From an uncultured Blautia sp. (lineage in GTDB: Bacteria > Bacillota > Clostridia > Lachnospirales > Lachnospiraceae): a DNA stretch of 64,000 bases. A model generated the notes under the pieces. That model searched no databases. It was not told where the DNA came from and worked only from the letters and a program-made list of their open reading frames with translations. Positions 51,383 to 60,317 of the stretch are shown here, piece after piece. Within the stretch, counting starts at the first letter, position 1, and the number at the start of each line of letters is the position of its first letter. Location: NCBI GenBank assembly GCA_937900135.1, contig CALCDJ010000018.1, positions 1-64,000 on the forward strand, in the 5' to 3' direction. The position numbers and the translations under genes were made by a program.

Positions 51383-52711
51383 ATGGAAATCAAAGAATTA
51401 CAGAAAATTATACAGGAGAATGGTGTAGTAGGTGCCGGTGGAGCCGGATTCCCTACTTACGTGAAAATCGATGAGCGTGCAAACACCATCCTCATGAACT
51501 GTGCAGAGTGTGAACCTTTACTGAAGTTACATAGACAGTTATTAGAGAAACACGCGTATGAGATTATGAAAACATTCCATATGATTGCAGAGACCGTAGG
51601 CGCCTCTGAAGCGATCATTGGAATAAAAAAATCTTATGTACAGACTATTCAGGCTTTAGAGCAGCACATCGAAGAGTTCCCCAATATGCGGATTCATCTT
51701 CTGGAAGAAGTGTATCCCATGGGAGACGAAGTTGTACTGATCTATGAGGCGACCGGACGCGTGGTAAGACCAGGCGGACTGCCCATTGAGCAGGGAGTTG
51801 CCGTATTTAATGTAGAAACCATCTACAATGTTTACCGCGCAGTGGAAAAACAGAAACCGGTTACAGATAAATACGTGTCTGTGGTAGCAGAAGTCAGCAA
51901 TCCGGTTACAGTAAGAGTTCCTCTTGGCTGTACCCTGGATGAAGTAGTTGCACAGGCAGGAAACGTAACAGTGAAGGATCCCGTATATTTTGTGGGAGGC
52001 CCTATGATGGGACGAATCGGAAGCGGTTCTGAACCTGTTACAAAAACAACGAATGCAATTCTGGTTCTTCCAAAGGACCATGTCATTGTAATGAAGAAGC
52101 AGAGATCTTCTTCCATAGATTTAAAGAGAGCGGCATCCATCTGTTGTCAGTGTAACACCTGTACAGATCTTTGCCCGAGAAATAACCTGGGACATCCCAT
52201 TGATCCGGCTCTTTTCATGAGAGCAGCATCCAATGGAGATTTCAGAAACCTGAATCCATATCTGGATGCAAACTTCTGCAGTTCCTGCGGTGTATGTGAA
52301 ATGTATTCCTGTCCTCAGAGTCTGGCGCCGAGAAGCCTTCTGGCTGATATGAAGGGCGGACTTCGTAAGGCAGGTGTAAAACCGCCTCAGGGGGTACAGG
52401 CAGCGCCGGTACCATCCGCGAGAGAATTCCGCAAAGTTCCGGAAGAACGATTGATGGCTCGTCTGGCTCTGACCAAATATGACAAAGACGCACCTATGGA
52501 TGAAACACTTGTGGCAGTTCCAAAGGTGAAGATTTTGTTAAGCCAGCATATCGGTGCTCCGGCACAGGCAATTGTAAGCGTAGGCGATGAAGTGACAAGA
52601 GGACAGATGATCGCAAAACCTGCCAATGGTTTAAGCGTAGGTATTCATGCTACCATCTGTGGTAAAGTAACAGAAGTGACAGACCGCCACATTGTAATTG
52701 CAAGAAATTAG
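51383..52711 (+). CDS. pduS: PduS-like Fe-S flavoprotein (RnfC-type)
   Basis: 442 residues. N-terminal Gly-rich flavin/NADH region (VVGAGGAGFPTYVKI), SLBB domain, two 4Fe-4S motifs (CCQCNTCTDLCPRN and CSSCGVCEMYSCPQ, about 250-310), and a C-terminal barrel-sandwich region. In Pdu compartments it is a cobalamin reductase that supplies B12 for reactivation, or an NADH-linked electron carrier. PduT, with a likely Fe-S pore, is the next gene. Confidence 0.88.
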   Translation: MEIKELQKIIQENGVVGAGGAGFPTYVKIDERANTILMNCAECEPLLKLHRQLLEKHAYEIMKTFHMIAETVGASEAIIGIKKSYVQTIQALEQHIEEFPNMRIHLLEEVYPMGDEVVLIYEATGRVVRPGGLPIEQGVAVFNVETIYNVYRAVEKQKPVTDKYVSVVAEVSNPVTVRVPLGCTLDEVVAQAGNVTVKDPVYFVGGPMMGRIGSGSEPVTKTTNAILVLPKDHVIVMKKQRSSSIDLKRAASICCQCNTCTDLCPRNNLGHPIDPALFMRAASNGDFRNLNPYLDANFCSSCGVCEMYSCPQSLAPRSLLADMKGGLRKAGVKPPQGVQAAPVPSAREFRKVPEERLMARLALTKYDKDAPMDETLVAVPKVKILLSQHIGAPAQAIVSVGDEVTRGQMIAKPANGLSVGIHATICGKVTEVTDRHIVIARN

Positions 52712-52727
52712 AAAGGACGTGCAGAAA

Positions 52728-53276
52728 ATGAGTAAAGCAATCGGAATGATTGAATTTAAAACCACCGCCACTGGTATCACCGCAGCAGATGCCATGGTGA
52801 AGACATCTGAAGTGGAGATCGTTGAAGCGCAGACCGTATGTCCGGGAAAATATATTGCAATTATTACCGGAGATTTAAGTGCGGTCAAAGCAGCTGTTGA
52901 CGCAGCGGTAACCACTTATGAGGACAAATGCATCGACAGCTTTGTTCTTGGTAACCCACACGAATCCATTTTCCCGGCGATTTATGGAACTACAGCAGTA
53001 GAAGAAATCAGCGCCCTTGGAATTCTGGAAACCTATGATGCAGCTTCTATTATTGAAGCCGCAGACCAGGCTGCAAAAACAGCAATCGTAGATCTGATTG
53101 AACTTCGTATTGCCAAAGGTATGTGTGGAAAATCCTATATGCTGATCACAGGAGAAGTTTCTGCAGTGGAAGCGTCTATTGAACGGGCGAAAGAACTTGT
53201 TGCAGAAAAAGGCATGTATCTGGATTCTTCTGTCATTGCCCATCCAGACAGACGAATGATCGACAATATCTTATAA
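52728..53276 (+). CDS. pduT: PduT-like trimeric shell protein with Fe-S pore
   Basis: 182 residues, two BMC domains in tandem (IGMIEFKTTATGITAADAMV and LGILETYDAASIIEAADQAA). Cys38 in AQTVCPGKY is at the position that binds a 4Fe-4S cluster in the trimer pore of known PduT. Next to PduS, this suggests electron passage across the shell. It is the only tandem BMC protein; no PduB homologue is seen. Confidence 0.9.
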   Translation: MSKAIGMIEFKTTATGITAADAMVKTSEVEIVEAQTVCPGKYIAIITGDLSAVKAAVDAAVTTYEDKCIDSFVLGNPHESIFPAIYGTTAVEEISALGILETYDAASIIEAADQAAKTAIVDLIELRIAKGMCGKSYMLITGEVSAVEASIERAKELVAEKGMYLDSSVIAHPDRRMIDNIL

Positions 53277-53316
53277 AACCAGACAATTGTAGTGCAAAAG
53301 GAAGTGGGCAAACAAA

Positions 53317-54081
53317 ATGCTAGCATTAGAAAGACGTAATTTAATTCTGGAAAAGCTGCAGACGGAAAAACGGGTTGTAGTCAGCGAACTGAGCCAGCTT
53401 TACGATGTCTCAGAGGAAACCATCCGCCGGGATCTGGACAAGCTCGAAAAAGAAGGGCTTGCCACAAAGAGCTATGGCGGTGCAGTGATCAATGAAGATG
53501 TCAGTATTGATTTGCCCTTTAATGTACGAAAAAACCAGAATGTAACAGGAAAACAGCTCATGGCGGAGATTGTAGCTTCCATGGTTCAGGAAGGGGATCA
53601 TATCTTTCTGGATGCCAGTACCACAGCTGTTTTCATTGCAAAAGCCCTAAAAGAAAAGGAACGTCTGACCGTAATTACCAACTCTGTGGAGATCCTGATC
53701 GAACTTTCGGATGTATCCGGGTGGAATATCATATCCACAGGGGGCGTAATGAAGGAAGGCTATCTGGCATTTCTGGGATCTCGTACGGAAGAGGCCATTC
53801 GTTCCTACTATGTGGACAAGGTTATCTTTTCCTGTAAGGCCATGGATCATCAGCTTGGCCTGATGGAATCAAAAGAAGCCTTTGGAACCACAAAAAAAGC
53901 CATGATGACTTCCGGACGCAAAAAAATTCTGGTGGTAGACAGCACAAAATTTGACCAGACCGCATTTTCCATAGCAGGAAGCTTGCGGGATGTGGATGTG
54001 GTCGTGACAGATCAGAAGCCTTCTGAGAAATGGATGAACCATTTTGGAGAGCTAGGAATCCAATGTATTTATTCCAAATGA
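53317..54081 (+). CDS. DeoR-family regulator of the BMC locus
   Basis: 254 residues: DeoR helix-turn-helix (RRNLILEKLQTEKRVVVSEL and ETIRRDLDKLEKEGL) and the sugar-phosphate isomerase-like sensor domain (DHIFLDASTTAVFIAKALKE). The ligand is likely a phosphorylated sugar such as fuculose-1-P or rhamnulose-1-P. It is inside the operon, so it is probably autoregulated; candidate sites are the repeats at 41554 and 45131. Confidence 0.88.
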   Translation: MLALERRNLILEKLQTEKRVVVSELSQLYDVSEETIRRDLDKLEKEGLATKSYGGAVINEDVSIDLPFNVRKNQNVTGKQLMAEIVASMVQEGDHIFLDASTTAVFIAKALKEKERLTVITNSVEILIELSDVSGWNIISTGGVMKEGYLAFLGSRTEEAIRSYYVDKVIFSCKAMDHQLGLMESKEAFGTTKKAMMTSGRKKILVVDSTKFDQTAFSIAGSLRDVDVVVTDQKPSEKWMNHFGELGIQCIYSK

Positions 54082-54113
54082 TCTGAGACTACAGAAAAAA
54101 GGAGCAATTGAGT

Positions 54114-55265
54114 ATGAATACCTTTGAAATGAAAACAGTCATTCATTTTGGTGAAAATTCTCTGGACAGACTGAGGGTACTTCCTTATAAAAGAGTCCTG
54201 ATTATCACCGATCCTTTTGTGGTTCAGAGCAAAATGATCGATTTGATCACTGCACCTCTGGATAAAGGTGGAATTCAGTATGATATTTTCCATGATGTGG
54301 TTCCGGATGCGCCGGTGGATAAGATTGCCAATGGAGTTGCAAAGTTCCTGCAGTATCAGCCCGAAGCAGTTGTGGCAGTAGGAGGCGGTTCTGCAATCGA
54401 TTCTTCCAAGGCAATCCGTGAATTTGCGTTGAAGATCAATCACTATGGAGAAGTAGGACTGATTGCCATTCCTACAACCAGCGGTACCGGTTCAGAGGTA
54501 ACTTCCTTTGCTGTTGTCAACGATACAGAAGCCAAAGTGAAATATCCACTGGTATCTGACAGTCTGACAGCAGATGAGGCGATTCTGGATGCAGAGCTGG
54601 TAAAAAGCGTTCCTCCTGCCATTACAGCAGATACAGGAATGGATGTTTTTACCCATGCGCTGGAGTCTTATGTAAGTGCAGGACACAATGAGTTCTCTGC
54701 TGCACTTGCAGAAAAATCCATTGAAATCTGTGGAGTATTCCTTCTTCGTGCTTATCTGGACGGAAGTGATATGCATGCCCGTCAGAAAATGCATGTAGCT
54801 TCCTGTCTGGCAGGACTTTCCTTTAATACAGCAGGCTTGGGAATTACACACAGTATGGCACATCAGCTTGGCGCGATGTTCCATATCCCACATGGAAGAG
54901 CAAATGCCATGCTGCTTCCACACGTTGTTGAATTTAATGCAAATATCAATAAGCACAGCAAGAGCCAGAAGGAATATCTGCCTTCCGTAAAGAGATATTC
55001 CAATATTGCTCATATTCTGGGCTTAAGTAATTATAACAAAGTAATGAGTGTTCGTTCACTGGTAAACTGGATTCAGTTTATGCAGAAGGAAATGAACATT
55101 CCGCTGACCATACAGGAATTGGGTACGATTACCCCGGATGCTTACTTTGCAGCCATTGACAAGATGGCAGATGCAGCTCTTGCAGATGCATGTACCGCAA
55201 GTAATCCAAGGGTTCCTACCAAGGAAGATATCGTTAAGATTTACACAAAACTGTGGTCATTCTAA
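54114..55265 (+). CDS. pduQ: Iron-containing alcohol dehydrogenase (PduQ/FucO type)
   Basis: 383 residues, type III alcohol dehydrogenase. AVGGGSAIDSSKAI (NAD site), PTTSGTGSEVTSFAV, and metal ligands in DVFTHALESYVSA and THSMAHQLGAMFHIPHGRA. It reduces propionaldehyde to propanol (PduQ) or lactaldehyde to 1,2-propanediol (FucO); sequence alone does not separate these. No targeting peptide is seen. ATG 54114 with GGAG nine bases upstream is used. Confidence 0.82.
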   Translation: MNTFEMKTVIHFGENSLDRLRVLPYKRVLIITDPFVVQSKMIDLITAPLDKGGIQYDIFHDVVPDAPVDKIANGVAKFLQYQPEAVVAVGGGSAIDSSKAIREFALKINHYGEVGLIAIPTTSGTGSEVTSFAVVNDTEAKVKYPLVSDSLTADEAILDAELVKSVPPAITADTGMDVFTHALESYVSAGHNEFSAALAEKSIEICGVFLLRAYLDGSDMHARQKMHVASCLAGLSFNTAGLGITHSMAHQLGAMFHIPHGRANAMLLPHVVEFNANINKHSKSQKEYLPSVKRYSNIAHILGLSNYNKVMSVRSLVNWIQFMQKEMNIPLTIQELGTITPDAYFAAIDKMADAALADACTASNPRVPTKEDIVKIYTKLWSF

Positions 55266-55276
55266 AAAAAAGGAGG

Positions 55277-55301
55277 ATCTGGCGGTTTTGCCAGGTTTTT
55301 C
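55277..55301 (+). terminator. Terminator between pduQ and pduC
   Basis: ATCTGGC (55277-55283) with GCCAGGT (55290-55296, one G-U) and T-tract. It lies 12 bp after pduQ and separates the shell operon from the B12-dependent dehydratase genes. It could be partial, giving lower expression of pduCDE. No promoter was clear in the 66 bp that follow. Confidence 0.65.
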
Positions 55302-55367
55302 TGTATGAAGGATGACCGGTGAGAGGTCAGCAATCTCAAAAATACTTTTCAGGGTAAGGTAGAAAAC

Positions 55368-57032
55368 ATGAAAAGATCAAAGAGAATCGAGGCGCTGGAT
55401 CGAAGAGCAGTCAATAAAGACGGATTCATTGATGAATGGCCGGAAATGGGCTTTGTGGCTATGAAAAGTCCTTATGATCCAAAGCCTTCTATTGCAGTAG
55501 AAGGAGGAGTCATTACAGAACTGGACGGAAAGAAGAGAGAAGACTTTGATTTCCTGGATCAGTTTATTGCGGACTATGCCATCCGCATTGACCGTTGTCA
55601 GTCCTCTATGGCAATCCCGTCTCTGGAAATTGCCAGAAAAATTGTGGACATCAACACCTCCCGAAAAGAAATATTGGAAATTGTTTCCGGAATCACTCCT
55701 GCCAAGATGGTAGAAGTGATTAATTGCCTGAATGTGGTGGAAATGATGATGGGTATGCAGAAAATGCGTGCCAGAAAGGTCCCTGGAAATCAGGCGCACA
55801 TCACCAACTTAAAGGATGATCCGGTTCAGATTGCAGCAGATGCAGCAGAAGGCGCGCTTCGTGGATTCAGCGAAGAAGAAACCACCATGGGTGTGGCAAG
55901 ATATGCGCCTTTTAGTGCAATGGCTCTTCTGATCGGCGCCCAGGTAGGACGCCCAGGCGTACTGACACAGTGTTCCGCAGAAGAAGCAACAGAACTGGAA
56001 CTGGGAATTCGTGGTCTGACCACATATGCGGAGACACTTTCTGTATATGGAACAGAAAAGGTATTTGTGGATGGGGATGACACTCCATATTCTAAGGCAT
56101 TTTTGAATGCAGCCTATGCATCCCGTGGTCTGAAGGTACGTTTTACCTCTGGCGCAGGATCTGAGGTATTGATGGGAAGCAGCGAGCGAAAATCCATGTT
56201 GTATCTGGAATGCCGCTGTTTATATGTAACCAGGGGCGCAGGAAGTCAGGGAATCCAGAATGGTTCCGTAAGCTGTATCGGCGTAGCGGCCGGTGTACCA
56301 GCCGGAATCCGTGAAGTAATCGGAGAGAACCTGGTTGCCGCATTACTGGGACTGGAATGCGCTTCTTCCAATGACCAGAGTTTTTCCAATTCTGATATGA
56401 GAAGAACTGCAAGAACCATGCTGCAGTTTATGCCGGGAACAGACTTTATTTTCTCCGGATATGCGGCAGAACCAAACTACGATAATATGTTTGCCGGCTC
56501 CAACTTCGATGCAGAGGACTTTGACGATTACAATGTTCTCCAGCGTGATATGCAGGTAGACGGCGGTCTTCGTCCTGTTACAGAAGAAGAAGTGATCCGT
56601 GTAAGAAGAGAAGCAGGAAAAGCGGTTCAGACAGTATTTAAGGCTCTGGGACTGACAGAAGTGACTGATGAGCAGGTTGAGGCAGTAACCTATGCTCACG
56701 GAAGTAAGGATACCTTAAACCGTGATGCAGCATCAGACATTATGGCAGCGGATGATATGATGAAGCGTGGAATCACAGGAATTGATGTGGTGAAAGCTCT
56801 TGCAGAAAACGGATTTGAAACTCTTGCAGAGAACATTTTAAATATGCTGAAGCAGAGAGTGATTGGAGATTATATGCACACAGCGGCCATTCTGGATGAA
56901 CATTTCCAGGTTATGTCCGGTGTGAATACTCCAAATGATTATATGGGACCTGGTACCGGATACCGGGTATCCGGCAAACGCTGGGAGGAAATCAAAGCCA
57001 TTCCTCACAGAATTGATGTCAACGAATTTTAG
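55368..57032 (+). CDS. pduC: Adenosylcobalamin-dependent diol dehydratase, large subunit
   Basis: 554 residues, full length. RSKRIEALDRRAVNKDGFID, FIADYAIRIDRCQSSMAIP, LGIRGLTTYAETLSVYGTEK and TSGAGSEVLMGSSERKSMLY are all typical of PduC/DhaB. It converts 1,2-propanediol (or glycerol) to aldehyde by a B12 radical mechanism. Subunits D and E follow at once. The same locus also encodes a B12-free enzyme for the same step. Confidence 0.95.
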   Translation: MKRSKRIEALDRRAVNKDGFIDEWPEMGFVAMKSPYDPKPSIAVEGGVITELDGKKREDFDFLDQFIADYAIRIDRCQSSMAIPSLEIARKIVDINTSRKEILEIVSGITPAKMVEVINCLNVVEMMMGMQKMRARKVPGNQAHITNLKDDPVQIAADAAEGALRGFSEEETTMGVARYAPFSAMALLIGAQVGRPGVLTQCSAEEATELELGIRGLTTYAETLSVYGTEKVFVDGDDTPYSKAFLNAAYASRGLKVRFTSGAGSEVLMGSSERKSMLYLECRCLYVTRGAGSQGIQNGSVSCIGVAAGVPAGIREVIGENLVAALLGLECASSNDQSFSNSDMRRTARTMLQFMPGTDFIFSGYAAEPNYDNMFAGSNFDAEDFDDYNVLQRDMQVDGGLRPVTEEEVIRVRREAGKAVQTVFKALGLTEVTDEQVEAVTYAHGSKDTLNRDAASDIMAADDMMKRGITGIDVVKALAENGFETLAENILNMLKQRVIGDYMHTAAILDEHFQVMSGVNTPNDYMGPGTGYRVSGKRWEEIKAIPHRIDVNEF

Positions 57033-57043
57033 GAGGTTGTGCA

Positions 57044-57727
57044 ATGGAAATGAATGAACAACTGATACAGGCCATTACCAAAGCGGTTGTGGAGCAGTTG
57101 CAGCACAGAAATGATGCACAGCAGCCTGAAACCGCAGTTCCCTCTGGAAATAAGAATCTGGCGGGAAGAACAAGAATGTACCCGAAACGTTCCTATGCTT
57201 CTGCAAGAAAGGCCGAAAAAGGAAGCGATCCTAAGGAAATCGTCATTGGTGTGGGCGCTGCTTTTCAGACAGAAATCACCAAGACCATGGGCGGAATTCC
57301 GCTGGAAGAGGTGCTTCGCAATGTGAAGGCCGGAATTGAAGAAGAAGGAATGGTTTCCCGTGTGGTAAAAGTTCTGGATACTTCTGATGTAGGCTTTATG
57401 GCATTACAGGCTGCAAAGCTTTCCGGTTCTGGCATCGGAATCGGAATCCAGTCCAAGGGAACAACTGTGATTCATCAGAAGGATCTTTATCCCCTGAGTA
57501 ATCTGGAACTGTTTCCTCAGGCACCGCTGATGGATTTGGATACCTACCGTAAGATCGGAAGGAATGCAGCAAAGTATGTCAAAGGGGAAAAAGTAACACC
57601 CATCGAGTGTACCAATGACCCTATGGTTCGGGCAAAATTCCAGGTAAAGGCAGCTTTGATGCACATCATCGAAACAGAACAGCTGGATCCGGATAAGGGA
57701 ATGATCGAATGGGAGGGTATAAAATGA
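57044..57727 (+). CDS. pduD: Diol dehydratase medium subunit
   Basis: 227 residues. The N-terminal helix (NEQLIQAITKAVVEQLQ) is the targeting peptide that brings PduCDE into the shell. The cobalamin-contacting core contains EIVIGVGAAFQTEITKTMGG and SGIGIGIQSKGTTVIHQKDL. The stop overlaps the pduE start (ATGA). Confidence 0.94.
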   Translation: MEMNEQLIQAITKAVVEQLQHRNDAQQPETAVPSGNKNLAGRTRMYPKRSYASARKAEKGSDPKEIVIGVGAAFQTEITKTMGGIPLEEVLRNVKAGIEEEGMVSRVVKVLDTSDVGFMALQAAKLSGSGIGIGIQSKGTTVIHQKDLYPLSNLELFPQAPLMDLDTYRKIGRNAAKYVKGEKVTPIECTNDPMVRAKFQVKAALMHIIETEQLDPDKGMIEWEGIK

Positions 57728-58119
57728 GTAATTATCCTTTAGGACAGAATGAGGCCGATACCATTACCTCAAAAACAGGGAAAAAACTCTCTCAGATTAC
57801 ATTAGATGAGGTAAAACGCGGCAATGTGACTGCGGAAGATATAAAAATCTCCACAGAAATGCTGAAACGTCAGGGACAGGTGGCTGCCCAGGCAGACAAT
57901 CCTCAGATGGAAGCAAACTTTGACAGAGCTTCTGAACTGGTGAACGTACCTGATGAGATCATTTTGAACATGTATAACAAGCTTCGTCCCAACCGTTCCA
58001 CCAAAAGAGAATTGCTTCTCATGGCACAGGAACTCTTGGAAAAATACCAGGCGCCTCATTGTGCGAAGCTGGTGTTAGAGGCTGCTGAAATTTACGAAAA
58101 AAGGGGAATCCTTCTTTGA
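57724..58119 (+). CDS. pduE: Diol dehydratase small subunit
   Basis: 131 residues, short for PduE (usually ~170) because the N-terminal targeting extension is missing. Core motifs: LSQITLDEVKRGNVTAEDIK and NMYNKLRPNRSTKRELLLMA. ATG 57724 with GGGAGGG upstream is used; ATG 57709 lies inside that site. Confidence 0.93.
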   Translation: MSNYPLGQNEADTITSKTGKKLSQITLDEVKRGNVTAEDIKISTEMLKRQGQVAAQADNPQMEANFDRASELVNVPDEIILNMYNKLRPNRSTKRELLLMAQELLEKYQAPHCAKLVLEAAEIYEKRGILL

Positions 58120-59936
58120 AACTGATTGCAGGTGTTGATATAGGAAATTCCACAACGGAAGTATGTATCGGCGGTGTGGGAGAGGATGGAAGATTCCATT
58201 TCCTCTCCAGCGCTTCCCGAATGACCACAGGAACAAAGGGTACTATTCCCAATGTTCATGGGATAAAAGCTGCGCTTTTGGAGGCGATGGAGGCAATCCG
58301 TCAGCCTCTGAGTGCGCTGGATCTGGTGCGCCTTAATGAGGCAGCTCCAGTGATCGGGGATACAGCGATGGAGACCATTACAGAGACCATCATTACGGAA
58401 TCTTCCATGATCGGACATAATCCGTCCACACCTGCCGGCGCGGGAGAGGCTGTTGGAGAACTTCTTTTTCTGGAAAATATCTGGAAGGGAAAACCGGACA
58501 TACCCTATATTGTGGTGGCTGCCAGTAAGTTTTCTTATGAGGAAGTGGCGCAGCGGCTGAACCAGCGAATTCCCGAATTGGAAATACGGGGACTGATCCT
58601 TCAGGCGGATGAAGCAGTTCTTGTAGAAAATCGCCTGAATAAAGAAATCCCCATTGTGGATGAGGTACGCCACATCCATAAGATTCCGGAAGGAAAAAAA
58701 GCAGCCATAGAGGTTGCCCTTCCGGGAAGCAGTATCCGGATGCTTTCCAATCCTTATGGAATAGCGACTCTCTTAGGATTGAATGCAGAGGAAACAAGAA
58801 CCGTGACGCCCATTGCCAAGAGTCTGATTGGCAAAAGAAGTGCAGTGGTGATCCGTACACCCCATGGAAATGTAAAAGAAAACATTCTTCCGGCGGGAGA
58901 GATCACTTTTCATGGAACCAGAGAGAAAAAAGCCAATATTGATGCAGGTGCAGATGCCATTATGGAGGTTTTGAGGGAAGCCGGCGAGATTTATGATATT
59001 GACGGAGAGCCCAATACCAACGTGGGGAATATGCTGTCTCGGATCAAGGCAAATATGGAAAATGTAGCTCAGGAAGAAACAAAAGAAATCCGTATTACGG
59101 ATATTCTGGCTGTGGATACCCTGGCGCCGGTGGAAATTTCCGGTTCTCTGGCAGGGGAAACCTGTATGGAAAAAGCGGTGGGTATTGCCGCCATGGTAAA
59201 AACACAGCATCTTCCAATGCAGAAGATTGCACAAAAACTGGAAGAAGAGCTTCACATAAAAGCAGTGGTAGCCGGGGTGGAAGCTGTGATGGCCTCCCTT
59301 GGAGCAATGACAACACCGGGAACCCAGCTGCCCCTTGCCATTTTGGATATGGGAGGGGGATCTACTGATGCAGCGGTTCTGGAACCAGATGGAAGTGTTC
59401 GCACAACCCATCAGGCTGGAGCAGGAGAACTGGTTTCCATGCTCATTCAGACGGAGCTTGGCCTGCACAGCAGAACAACAGCGGAACAGATCAAGAAATA
59501 TCCTATGGGAAAAGTGGAAAGTCTTTTCCATATGCGTCTGGAAAATGGCGCAATGCGATTCTTTGAGGAAGCCATAGATCCCAGATATTATGGACATGTG
59601 GTACTGCTTGCACCAGGAGAAATGCTTCGGATTGAGGAAGACATCCCCATGGAGCGGATTCTGGAAGTGCGAAGAGAGGCTAAACGAAAGGTATTTGTGA
59701 GAAATGCCATTCGTGCGCTGACTGTCGTTGCGCCAGGGCAGAATCTGAGAAATATTTCCAATGTGGTTCTGGTGGGAGGTTCGGCAGAGGATTTTGAAAT
59801 CCCGGAGATGCTTATGGAAGCTCTTTCGGAGTATCGGATCGTCTGCGGCCGGGGAAATATCCGGGGAACGGAAGGCCCCAGAAACGCAGTAGCGACAGGA
59901 TTGCTTTTGTCCTATCTTGGAAATCAGGAGGGCTGA
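58116..59936 (+). CDS. pduG: Diol dehydratase reactivase, large subunit
   Basis: 606 residues, DdrA/PduG family, actin-like ATPase fold: IAGVDIGNSTTEVCIGG at the start and LPLAILDMGGGSTDAAVLEP near 405. With PduH it removes damaged cobalamin from PduCDE using ATP. It starts at TTG 58116, overlapping the pduE stop, with AGGGGAATC upstream. Confidence 0.94.
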   Translation: MKLIAGVDIGNSTTEVCIGGVGEDGRFHFLSSASRMTTGTKGTIPNVHGIKAALLEAMEAIRQPLSALDLVRLNEAAPVIGDTAMETITETIITESSMIGHNPSTPAGAGEAVGELLFLENIWKGKPDIPYIVVAASKFSYEEVAQRLNQRIPELEIRGLILQADEAVLVENRLNKEIPIVDEVRHIHKIPEGKKAAIEVALPGSSIRMLSNPYGIATLLGLNAEETRTVTPIAKSLIGKRSAVVIRTPHGNVKENILPAGEITFHGTREKKANIDAGADAIMEVLREAGEIYDIDGEPNTNVGNMLSRIKANMENVAQEETKEIRITDILAVDTLAPVEISGSLAGETCMEKAVGIAAMVKTQHLPMQKIAQKLEEELHIKAVVAGVEAVMASLGAMTTPGTQLPLAILDMGGGSTDAAVLEPDGSVRTTHQAGAGELVSMLIQTELGLHSRTTAEQIKKYPMGKVESLFHMRLENGAMRFFEEAIDPRYYGHVVLLAPGEMLRIEEDIPMERILEVRREAKRKVFVRNAIRALTVVAPGQNLRNISNVVLVGGSAEDFEIPEMLMEALSEYRIVCGRGNIRGTEGPRNAVATGLLLSYLGNQEG

Positions 59937-59938
59937 CT

Positions 59939-60289
59939 ATGGTAGTTCAGAAACCCACCATCATGATCTATTGTCATGAAGCAGATGAAGACCTGCTCAG
60001 GGAAATCTGTGCAGGGATTGAAGAAGAGGGGGTACTGTATTCCGTTCAGAACAGGGAAGGAAACCTGGATGATCTGGCTTATGAAGCAGCCTCAGATTCC
60101 ATGTTAGGTTCCGGGATTGGAATGACCGGATGCAGGATTGCCATGCAGATGCAGCGCCTTCCAAAAGGCAGGAATGTATTTGAACTGTATGCGCCGCGTT
60201 TCTGGCAATGCAGAAATTTAGGAGCAAACAGTGCCAGGGCAGTAAAAAAAATGCCCTTTAAAGAAATTTATCAAGAAGAAAAGATGTAA
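59939..60289 (+). CDS. pduH: Diol dehydratase reactivase, small subunit
   Basis: 116 residues, DdrB/PduH family; swiveling beta/alpha fold related to PduD. PTIMIYCHEADEDLLREICA and SMLGSGIGMTGCRIAMQMQR are recognisable. It begins two bases after pduG and forms a complex with it. Confidence 0.88.
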   Translation: MVVQKPTIMIYCHEADEDLLREICAGIEEEGVLYSVQNREGNLDDLAYEAASDSMLGSGIGMTGCRIAMQMQRLPKGRNVFELYAPRFWQCRNLGANSARAVKKMPFKEIYQEEKM

Positions 60290-60317
60290 CAGCAAAGAAA
60301 CTACGGGGGATGCCGTT

